Assembly (NCBI RefSeq): GCF_023101085.1
Contig: NZ_CP064703.1
Coordinates: forward strand, 7,068,001 to 7,132,000
Direction: 5' to 3'
Source: Bradyrhizobium sp. 170
GTDB lineage: Bacteria > Pseudomonadota > Alphaproteobacteria > Rhizobiales > Xanthobacteraceae
Length of the DNA stretch: 64,000 nt
In this document: piece after piece, positions 10,301-16,838 of the stretch
Layout of the letters: each line of letters starts with the position of its first letter
Numbering within the stretch: the stretch's first letter is position 1
Notes under the pieces: model-generated
Database searches by the model: none
Told to the model about the DNA's origin: nothing
The model's input: only the letters and a program-made list of their open reading frames with translations
Made by a program: the position numbers and the translations under genes

Positions 10301-10483
10301 AACCTCGGCGCTGGAGAGGCCAAGCGATTCCGTCTTCACGGTGAGCGAGGGCAGCGCCAATTCGGGGATGACGTCGAGCGGCTTGTTCCTGACGTCAACG
10401 GCGCCGAGGATAAGCAGGCCCGCGGCGGCAACTACAATGAGGGTGCGCAAACGCACGCTAGAGGAAATGAGCCACGTCAACAT
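7358..10483 (-). CDS. RND efflux pump, HME-like, pump 2, with altered relay motif
   Basis: 1041 residues, colinear with pump 1: first helix LRTLIVVAAAGLLILGAVDV, porter domain with VPLEADLLNGVPWLQV, two blocks of membrane helices, and an end with FVLPALYLRFG. It is the first gene of the minus-strand operon, so the promoter should lie in 10484-10800. Helix 4 reads GVIVHDSIIDVEN: the position equal to CzcA D408 holds His, the next residue is Asp, and the place of D402 holds Ala; the Glu is kept. A CNC motif (VLCNCERATDV) lies in the second periplasmic domain where pump 1 has no cysteine. The two pumps may work as a heteromer or have different cargo. Confidence 0.88.
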   Translation of the reverse strand: MLTWLISSSVRLRTLIVVAAAGLLILGAVDVRNKPLDVIPELALPSLTVKTESLGLSSAEVESLITVPLEADLLNGVPWLQVIQSESMAGLSTIEMIFAPGTDLMKARQMVQERLTQAHALPNVSSPPVMLQPVSSASRVMNIGLSSKSVSLIDMSVQARWNIAPRLAGVPGVANVSIWGQRERQVQVLVDARNLNKKGVKLDQVIKTTGEAVWSSPLTYLNSSTPGTGGFIETPNQRLSIRHQLPISTVGTFAKVPLSGTTTSVGDVAYLVEGHQALIGDAIVGENPGLMVAIEKFPGFNTLDVTRGVERALNELKPGLPGIEINTTIYHPASFIERATGNLGQAMLISIILAAIVLGLLMGSWRTAVIALAAISLSFVCAELLLRAAGIPLSMIVVGGLLMASGVIVHDSIIDVENVLHRLRAPQRDGRSGFMVVVRAMLETRRPMLYASLIVVLAVLPVLFMSSRSAAFFAPMAWAYIAAVSISMLVALIVTPALAAVLLANAPLTLMGGWVVNRLARPFDRIVGRVIHAPLACIGACVVAAIACFALWSPLERNMVPSFRETDLMIEWQGPPGTSLQAMTRSTENLIRDLRQIPGVQNAFANLGRAVLCNCERATDVNAGQVWVNIDPKVDREATVDAVEAAITAYPGMRGKLGTYLSTKLREALTGDPDSITVRVYGNSLDVIRAKAEEIRASMAKIPGIEDPRVELQVEEPSIEVKVDLDRAASYGLKPGDVRRATSAMVGGITVGALFEEQKVFDVVVWGRPELRDNIDDVRNLMIGSESGSQVRLAQVADVRIAPATSIIQRQGSSRRIDVSAKVDERALGDVADDVARNVKQIAFPFEHRAEVLGEYKEQRAALRSIYSYMAAAVVLMFLLTQAVLRSWTLSALSLLGVPVAALGGLATAAINDGHFSLGSLLGLAAVLALMVRQGIGLVAHFQHLQLNEGEPFGEKLVRRGVQEQFPSIIASSVTTLALVLPFAIMGDVAGLEIAHPLALAVLGGVVTMTLGTLFVLPALYLRFGAGWTADRLDLEMETAS

Positions 10484-11169
10484 TCGACGCCCCCTTCCTT
10501 GACCTCTAGTTGTATTTGACTTCTAGTTGAAAATCGAACTCCGTCTGGGAAGGCCCGTTGAATGCGGGATTTTCTGACCGCTGTGTCGCTCGTAGTGGCA
10601 ACACAATTATTCGCCCACTATTCCCACGAGTCCGATTTTTTTGTCGGCCTTGTGCCGGCTTTATTTCGGTCGTGCTAATGGCACAGTGAGGCTTCGTCGT
10701 AATCAATTTCCGCAACGCTGCCTTTCCTGGACCAAGCTGAGGACCAGATCATCAAGGCGAGTGGAAGTTTTAAGTTGATATTCTTGTCGGCACAATCCAC
10801 CCATTTGGACTACATGTTGGTTCCAATTGGGTCACGCGTGTTTACGCACTTTGTGAGCTTAAGTGGCAAAAACCCTATCGCCACTTGAGGTTGCCTGACG
10901 GCCGACGAGGCTGTTCGCGGCTTCTCCTGTACTCTAGATACATCACTTTGGATATATAACTTTGTGGCGCTTGCGTAATTCGTCATCCGCGTCACTCTTA
11001 TCCCAACATTGCTGGGGGGCTCCGGCAGTTATTTGCTCCGCGTTGTTGAGCGGGCTCTCGTCTGTAGTCGGCCTGACGGATGAAACGCTGGCTGAGACAG
11101 TCTGATTACCAGAGCGGAATTGTTGTGAACGAGTTAGTTCGACGATGTGAGTGACGTCGAACGGCGGTA
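10484..11169. other. Intergenic region between efflux operon and porin gene
   Basis: No convincing gene was seen in these 690 bases. The stretch separates divergent genes, so it should hold both promoters. Close to the pump start there is a direct repeat TCTAGTTG (10505-10512 and 10522-10529, 17 bases apart). At 10858-10889 there is a 10-bp imperfect hairpin (CTTAAGTGGC with GCCACTTGAG) without a T tract. Short open frames here look like chance. Confidence 0.5.
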
Positions 11170-13017
11170 GTGATGGGGCCGCGCATGATCTGGGGTAAGC
11201 GGAATGAGCGCGTCGCCGGATCTGGGCGACGTTGGCACGGTGCAGAAACTAGCACCGTAAAGTCAACTACGCGCGGCTGGTACGGCGGCTGCTCCGTGTA
11301 CCCATTTGTCTTTCGCGCCGCACCCGCATTGTTCAGCCTCGTCCTGCTCGTCCCCTCCCATGCCGCAGCCGCGGAGAACGAAGACATCGCAGTTCTCCGG
11401 CGTATGCTCGGAGAGCTAAAGGCGGAGAACCGCAAACTTTCCGAACGTCTCAGCGCCCTGGAGGGGACATCGCCGGCGCGGCGGACCAAGCCCGTGGCGG
11501 TGCACCAACATCCGGCGCCTGCCGTAACTGCGGCGAAGCCTGCACCCACGGTTCTGTCACCGCCCGTCGATCCGCCCGCACTGCCCGCTCCGGATTTGTC
11601 CGAAGCCGCAGCGAAGAGGCCGCTCGGCGTGCGCGTAAGCGAGTTGGAAATCGTCTGGGCGGCACAGGAGAACGCAACGCGCCAGATCATCCGCGACTCG
11701 CTCTCGAAGACCGGTCCGAAGATCAACAGCTTCCTCGCGCTTAGCGGTGTGGTCGAAGGACTGGCCTCGCGGACCGGCTCGTTCACCGGCCCTACCCAGG
11801 AAAACCTGTCGCTGGGTACGGCGGAACTCGATTTCGATATCAAGCTGAGCGACTGGTTGACCGGTGCTGTGGTTCTCCACTTCGACAATGGCACCGGCGC
11901 GATATTCCCGACCGGGAATCAACCGGTGGTGCCGACAAACATCGTCGGCGTAGGCGTGGATCGCTTCACGCTTGATCGGACTCACATTTCAGTCGGCGAT
12001 CTGATGCAATTCCCGATCGCGGCCCGCTTCGGCGTGGAGGTTTTGCATTTCGGTACGTCCACGGGCGTGGCACGCCTGGATACGCTCTCGATCGGCACTC
12101 CGCTGACGACCGAGGTGTTTGAAAACCGTCAGACGGCGGGAGGCCTGGAATTCGCGTGGCCAACCCCACCGCGGCAGCCGCCGCCGGCGCCCGTCGTTGT
12201 TCCACGCGTTAGTCCGTTGGTCGTCGCACCGGCCGTGAGCCAACTGATGCGTTGGCTCGGCTACACCCCGCTGCCTGAGCGTCCGTTCCGACCTACGCCA
12301 GTCACATTCCCGTTCGACCCGGCGCCCTTCTACGGCTCAGTCATGACCTATAGAGGCAGCGACAGCATCATCCCCGGCCGGACGAAAATCGACGATTACA
12401 ATGCCAGTCTCGGTTTCCGGACGAGGGGCCATTGCGGCGTGCCCTATGACCAGTTGAAGGACTCGCTGGTTTGTCCATGGACCCTTGACTTCCATGTCGA
12501 CTACGACACCTCCGTTTTCGAAAGCAGATTTTTGCGTTCGTCCTACCTGCCGTTCCTGAATCAGATCGGCCGGATTCCTGGAGTGGCCGCGAGCCTCAAA
12601 ACCAGTTTCGGTCCGTTCGCGTTCGTGGGGGAGGTAAATGCCGCAATTCAGGACGCCAGGTTTATCGACGGGCTCGGCATTGCGCGGAGCATGATGCCGA
12701 TGACTTGGCAGGCTTCGATTGCCTACCAGTTTGACTGGAACCCATGGATAACGGAGATCGGCGCGCAGGGCGATTTCATCTCGGTGGGATATTCCGGCAG
12801 CAAAGACATGGCGGGTGTGTCGATCCTGCAAAACGGCGTGCCAACCCGGATCGGATTCGTCCCGCAACACCGGCTTTTCCTTACCGGAGGCGAGTGGGTG
12901 ATGGACGGGCTGAAGGTGGCCGTGGAATATTCAGCCAATTGGGACTATCCGGTGAGCGTCGGCGGGACGGGAAAGGTCGCGCATGGCTGGTTCGGACTGA
13001 TCCAGCTCAATTTTTGA
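11170..13017 (+). CDS. Outer-membrane porin-like protein with N-terminal coiled coil (LbtU-like)
   Basis: Up to 615 residues; the true start may be later, as the first 40 residues are a basic stretch without a clear ribosome site. A hydrophobic signal (FRAAPALFSLVLLVPSHAAAA) is followed by a short coiled coil (LRRMLGELKAENRKLSERLSALE), a Pro/Ala-rich linker and a long beta-barrel part with LGTAELDFDIKLSDWLTGAVVLHFDN. It ends in aromatic IQLNF, as expected for insertion by the Bam machinery. Coiled coil plus barrel, and the DWLTGAVV type of motif, recall LbtU-family siderophore porins; that assignment is from memory. It may be an uptake or efflux channel for the divergent pump operon. Confidence 0.6.
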   Translation: MMGPRMIWGKRNERVAGSGRRWHGAETSTVKSTTRGWYGGCSVYPFVFRAAPALFSLVLLVPSHAAAAENEDIAVLRRMLGELKAENRKLSERLSALEGTSPARRTKPVAVHQHPAPAVTAAKPAPTVLSPPVDPPALPAPDLSEAAAKRPLGVRVSELEIVWAAQENATRQIIRDSLSKTGPKINSFLALSGVVEGLASRTGSFTGPTQENLSLGTAELDFDIKLSDWLTGAVVLHFDNGTGAIFPTGNQPVVPTNIVGVGVDRFTLDRTHISVGDLMQFPIAARFGVEVLHFGTSTGVARLDTLSIGTPLTTEVFENRQTAGGLEFAWPTPPRQPPPAPVVVPRVSPLVVAPAVSQLMRWLGYTPLPERPFRPTPVTFPFDPAPFYGSVMTYRGSDSIIPGRTKIDDYNASLGFRTRGHCGVPYDQLKDSLVCPWTLDFHVDYDTSVFESRFLRSSYLPFLNQIGRIPGVAASLKTSFGPFAFVGEVNAAIQDARFIDGLGIARSMMPMTWQASIAYQFDWNPWITEIGAQGDFISVGYSGSKDMAGVSILQNGVPTRIGFVPQHRLFLTGGEWVMDGLKVAVEYSANWDYPVSVGGTGKVAHGWFGLIQLNF

Positions 13018-13662
13018 TCCGTCTGCGTCCGGCGCTTAGAGAACGAGGGAGCCAATATTCTGGAAGCATCGTCACGACAGATGGAGCCAGCAGGCCGCTT
13101 CCGCCCGCCTCTCACCAGAATGAACGCAAGAAGATTGATGACTCCCGGTTAGCGGCAAAATGCAGCTGCGTTTTCGGCCGGAGCGACGGTGCGCCTTCCC
13201 ACGCGCCAGCATAGAGCGCAGCCGCCGCAAGTTGTGAAAAGTAAACGTGCCGCAATTCACCGACATATGACGATTGGCGAGCAACAGCCGAACCCGATCA
13301 CCTGCGATCCGAGAGTTCTTGCTAGCGACGCGCGCTCCCGGCTGTCTCGGTGATCGGGAGCGCACGCTATCGTGCGCCATTCGCAGGATGGCAGTCGCGA
13401 TGATGTTCAGCAACGCCGTGATGATAGCGCTGACGGTGGAGTAGAAATCGACCTGTTGAGCGGCGTGGCTCGATCCGCCACGAAAACTGCTCACCCACCG
13501 CGGACCGTGGTACGCCGGCATAACGATGCAAGAGCTTGCTGCGGCGAAGGACCGGCGCTTAAGCAGCAGTTAATACTTTTGCGCAAATGATAGACAACCA
13601 GCGCAACATTAGATCGTCGCAAGAAATGCGAGCAGAACTCAGGCCCCTCATGAGGGATTAGC
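13018..13662. other. Intergenic region with two overlapping hairpins
   Basis: No gene was recognised. The notable feature is a pair of perfect inverted repeats at 13332-13363 (GCGCTCCCG and CGGGAGCGC, 14-base loop) and 13360-13377 (GCGCACG, CTAT, CGTGCGC). They share bases 13360-13363, so the two stems cannot both form fully. Neither is followed by a T tract. Confidence 0.45.
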
Positions 13663-14271
13663 ATGAGAACGCTTCTCATTGGTGTTCTGGCTGCGACCCT
13701 GGTTGGCTGTAGCTGCCTTTTACCACCGCAAGCGAGCATGGACGCGTGCATGGACGCGAGCGGGTCCGGCTGTCTCAACGGGATGGCGGTCAGTCGGTCG
13801 ATTGAACCGGCGCCAGCGTCATCCAAGACCAATTCCGCGACAACAAAAGTCAAGTCCACGATCGCGACGAAGACGGAAAAGCCGTCGATTGCCGACGTCC
13901 GCGACAGGCCCCAATTCGCTGAGAAAAAGGCGAAGTCCACCATGATCGAAGCGAAAGTCGAGGCTCCGGCATCTGGTCGGCCCGCTGAGACGTCCGATCC
14001 GATCATTATCAAGGCGAAGACCACGATTGCTGCGAAACTGGAGGACCCGACATCTGCCGAGTTCGGTGAGATGAAACGGGCCATCCGCAAAAATACGCTT
14101 GGAAAGTCCGTCGACACCATTTGCGGCCGTGTCAAAGGAAAGAAACCGTCGGGCGAAGATACCGGAGACAGGCCGTTTCTATATCTCGTGACGGAAGATG
14201 AAGCATACGTCGTCGATGGCCCCGCGAATTCGGCGGCGGCGACCGCGTATCGCAATATTTGCAGCAGCTAG
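13663..14271 (+). CDS. Lipoprotein of unknown function
   Basis: 202 residues starting with a lipoprotein signal: MRTLLIGVLAATLVGCSC, with the lipobox LVGC placing the lipidated cysteine at residue 16. A low-complexity Lys/Thr/Ala/Pro linker of about 100 residues includes the repeated pattern TIATK / TMIEAK / TIAAK. A conserved-looking C-terminal part follows (EDPTSAEFGEMKRA, VDTICGRVKGKK, RPFLYLV, YRNIC) with two cysteines. The end part is a type I associate with many short Bradyrhizobium proteins of unknown function. The long linker would let it span the periplasm. Confidence 0.75.
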   Translation: MRTLLIGVLAATLVGCSCLLPPQASMDACMDASGSGCLNGMAVSRSIEPAPASSKTNSATTKVKSTIATKTEKPSIADVRDRPQFAEKKAKSTMIEAKVEAPASGRPAETSDPIIIKAKTTIAAKLEDPTSAEFGEMKRAIRKNTLGKSVDTICGRVKGKKPSGEDTGDRPFLYLVTEDEAYVVDGPANSAAATAYRNICSS

Positions 14272-14394
14272 CCCGGAACAACGGAACCGCTGCCAAGAAA
14301 TGTTGCAACGGACCAGAAGGTCCCCTGACGACGTTCCTGACGAACTTGAAAGTCGGAAGCACGTCGCGATCAGCAGCAATTCGCTGCAGAGTGT

Positions 14395-15246
14395 GTGGGG
14401 CAGACTTGCTCCATGGAAAATGGAAATCAAAACTGGTGGAGTGCTCAGCGTTTCTCTGAACTCGAGGATATCATGGACGATCTTATTAATCTCGCAGAAC
14501 TAGCCCAGGGGTCACCGCCAGTGATCGTGATTATCGAGCAGCATGTCCTGGCGCGCACGTGCATCCTCAATATCCTCAAGAGAGAACTCAGTGGATTCGA
14601 GGTCGTCGAGATGGCAACGACAAATGACCTGAACTGGTTATCCAGCAGAGATATCCGCTTGATTGCGCTGAATATCGGGGACAAGCAGATCACTGACCCT
14701 ACGATCGAGGATAGCCTCACCCTCCTCGCGGAATCCTGCCCGACAGCGTCCGTTGCCGTGTTGTCAAATCGCAACGACGATGCGACGGCTTCAGCTGTGA
14801 TGCAACGGGGAGTGCGCGGCTTTTTTCCAACATCGATCCCGGTCGAAGTCGCTATTGCCGGATTACGCCTGGTCCTTGCCGGTGGCGTCTACCGACCGTT
14901 ACCGATCGTTGGGCAAAATAGAGCGTCGAGCCTCAAGGCGATATCGGAATGTCCCGACGCGCCCGAGCTATTCGGAGCTAACGAGGGTAACGGCACCACC
15001 AGGATTGTACCGGAGAAGGCGATGGTCGCCCTTACGCCACGCGAACAACATGTGCTCGAGGCGCTGCAGCTCGGCCTTCCCAACAAGTTGATTGCCGTCA
15101 GGCTCAACCTTTCGGAAAACACCGTAAAAATGCATATTCAACGCATCATGCGAAAATGCTCCGCGCATAACCGCACCGAGGCGGTCGTTCGCTGGAGCCG
15201 GCGAGCCAACGGTCATGCGCAGCCCTCACGCGTGCGGTCATCCTGA
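14395..15246 (+). CDS. LuxR-family transcription regulator with degenerate receiver domain
   Basis: 283 residues from the ATG at 14395; an ATG at 14473 with GAGGA before it is an equally good start. Residues 40-160 have the strand/helix pattern of a response-regulator receiver (PPVIVIIEQHVLART, IRLIALNIGDK, AVLSNRNDD, GVRGFFP). The acidic pair and the phosphate-accepting Asp are not present: the site reads ALNIG. The C-terminal 65 residues are a clear LuxR helix-turn-helix (LTPREQHVLEALQLGLPNKLIA, SENTVKMHIQRIMRKC). It probably binds DNA without classic phosphorylation. It lies next to the convergent type I secretion locus, which may be its target. Confidence 0.85.
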   Translation: MGQTCSMENGNQNWWSAQRFSELEDIMDDLINLAELAQGSPPVIVIIEQHVLARTCILNILKRELSGFEVVEMATTNDLNWLSSRDIRLIALNIGDKQITDPTIEDSLTLLAESCPTASVAVLSNRNDDATASAVMQRGVRGFFPTSIPVEVAIAGLRLVLAGGVYRPLPIVGQNRASSLKAISECPDAPELFGANEGNGTTRIVPEKAMVALTPREQHVLEALQLGLPNKLIAVRLNLSENTVKMHIQRIMRKCSAHNRTEAVVRWSRRANGHAQPSRVRSS

Positions 15247-15278
15247 GGGCTGCCGGAGCTCGCAGTTCTGGTCGCTGC

Positions 15279-16838
15279 TTAATCCTCGCGGAACGCGCTG
15301 TGGAAGCTGTCGAGCAGAGGGCTGAGGGCGTAGAGCGCCACTGTGCCGCGACCCGTCTTGATGAACACCTGGGCCGGCATTCCCGGAATGATCGGGACAC
15401 CATCGATCCCCGCGACCGCCGGATCCTGCACGCGAATCTTCGCTGCGTAGTAGGGTTGATCCGTGCGCTTGTCGACCAGACGGTCGGCGGAAACATGCGT
15501 CACAATCCCATGGAGCCGTGGTACGCGGCGCTGATTGTAGGGCAGAAGATTCACATCGGCGCTCAGTCCGGGACGGACCACATCGATGTCCTCGGGCCTG
15601 ACGCGTGCAATCACGATGAGCCGGTCTTGCCGGGGCACCAAATCCATGAGAGGTGCGCCGGCGCCGATCACGCCACCTGGCGTATGGATCTTCAGGTCGG
15701 TTACCACGCCGTCCTCGGGCGCCCTGACCGCCGTTCGCGACAGCTGGTCGTCGGCCGCCTGCAATCGCTCGCGTAGCTGAAAAATCTGGTTCTGAACCTC
15801 GCGCAGCGACTGCGCGATCTCGTTTTGACGGTCATGCTCCAGTTTGAGGAGAGTTGCCTGCGATTCGTTGATAACCTGCCCGGCGCGCGATATCTGCGCG
15901 ACAATCTCACCCCGCCGCCCCTCGATGTCAGCCATCTCCCGCTCGAGGTTCAGAAGCCGCGGACGCCGTTCAAGCCCCTTGTTGACGAGCATGGCGACCG
16001 TAGCCGCCTCCTCGCGGACAATTTCGATGCGCCTCGATGCCGCGCTTTCCTGCGCCCTGAGACCTTCGATCTCTTTTTCTACCTGCGACCTTTTTTCCCG
16101 GTTCACGGCCACTTGCGATTGAAAGACCTGCCGGCGCGTTTCGAAAATGGCTTGCTGGCCGGCAAGAATATCCGTGACCGACGGAATAGCGCGCTGTGCC
16201 GTCTCCAGCCAGGCCGGAAACGACACCCGCTCCTCTCCGCGCTGTTCCGCCTGCAGCCGTGCTTCTCGTGCCATCGCCTCCCACAACTGGCCTTGCAGGC
16301 TCTGGGTTTCGGCACGAGCCTTGGTGTCCTCCAACGAGATCAGTGTCTGTCCCGCGCGGACAACGTCGCCATCCGCGACCAGAATTTTCCTGATGATGCC
16401 ACCCTCGAGGTGCTGAATCGTCTTGCGGCTCGACTCGGATTCGACGGTGCCGACAGCAATCGCGGCGCTCTCGAGCGGGGCATAGGTTGACCAGGTGCCA
16501 AGACCAACGACAAAGCCGAAAGCCAGCAAGTTTCCTGTCCAGGTGATACCGCGAAGCCGATCGCGGAGCGCCGGCGGTGCCGATCTCAGCCACCGTGGGG
16601 CTTCCCAAATCTCAGCGTGAGCAAATGCAATTTTCAGACGATCCCACCCCCTTCGGGCAAAGAGGTGAAAATGCTTGATGTGGATCCAGGTGACACGGCG
16701 CTGCCGATCGCAGAACGCTGGCGCCACCGATCGCAACCACCGTGAGACCTCTCGAATCTTGATCTGAGCGAATGAAGTTTTCATGAGATCCCGTTCCCTT
16801 CGGGCAAAGCGATAGGGAGAAGGTGTGTCGCGAGTCAT
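15279..16838 (-). CDS. Type I secretion membrane-fusion protein (HlyD/PrsE type)
   Basis: 519 residues if it starts at 16838, where ATGA overlaps the stop of the ABC gene and would couple translation. The ATG at 16784, with GGGA upstream, is a real alternative. A membrane helix lies near residues 102-122 (GNLLAFGFVVGLGTWSTYAPL). It is followed by a biotinyl-lipoyl-like half (EGGIIRKILVADGDVV), a long coiled coil (about 185-370), the second lipoyl half (VRAPEDGVVTDLKIHTPGGVI) and a beta-barrel end. This is the family's usual order. The 100 residues before the helix are unusual: residues 11-51 and 60-100 are a tandem duplication. It should link the ABC exporter to a TolC-type channel, which is not in the window. 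Confidence 0.9.
   Translation of the reverse strand: MTRDTPSPYRFARRERDLMKTSFAQIKIREVSRWLRSVAPAFCDRQRRVTWIHIKHFHLFARRGWDRLKIAFAHAEIWEAPRWLRSAPPALRDRLRGITWTGNLLAFGFVVGLGTWSTYAPLESAAIAVGTVESESSRKTIQHLEGGIIRKILVADGDVVRAGQTLISLEDTKARAETQSLQGQLWEAMAREARLQAEQRGEERVSFPAWLETAQRAIPSVTDILAGQQAIFETRRQVFQSQVAVNREKRSQVEKEIEGLRAQESAASRRIEIVREEAATVAMLVNKGLERRPRLLNLEREMADIEGRRGEIVAQISRAGQVINESQATLLKLEHDRQNEIAQSLREVQNQIFQLRERLQAADDQLSRTAVRAPEDGVVTDLKIHTPGGVIGAGAPLMDLVPRQDRLIVIARVRPEDIDVVRPGLSADVNLLPYNQRRVPRLHGIVTHVSADRLVDKRTDQPYYAAKIRVQDPAVAGIDGVPIIPGMPAQVFIKTGRGTVALYALSPLLDSFHSAFRED
16538..16809 (-). repeat. In-frame tandem duplication inside the HlyD gene
   Basis: Two 125-bp blocks, 16685-16809 and 16538-16662, line up along their whole length with a period of 147 bases (49 codons). 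Both begin CTTTGCCCGAAGGG and end TCACCTGGA on the minus strand. The proteins they encode share FARR..D, K..FA, RWLRS and DR.R..TW. In the first copy the codon after the GGGATCTC stretch is ATG; in the second the same place is CTG. This fits a duplication of an original start region. Confidence 0.85.
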
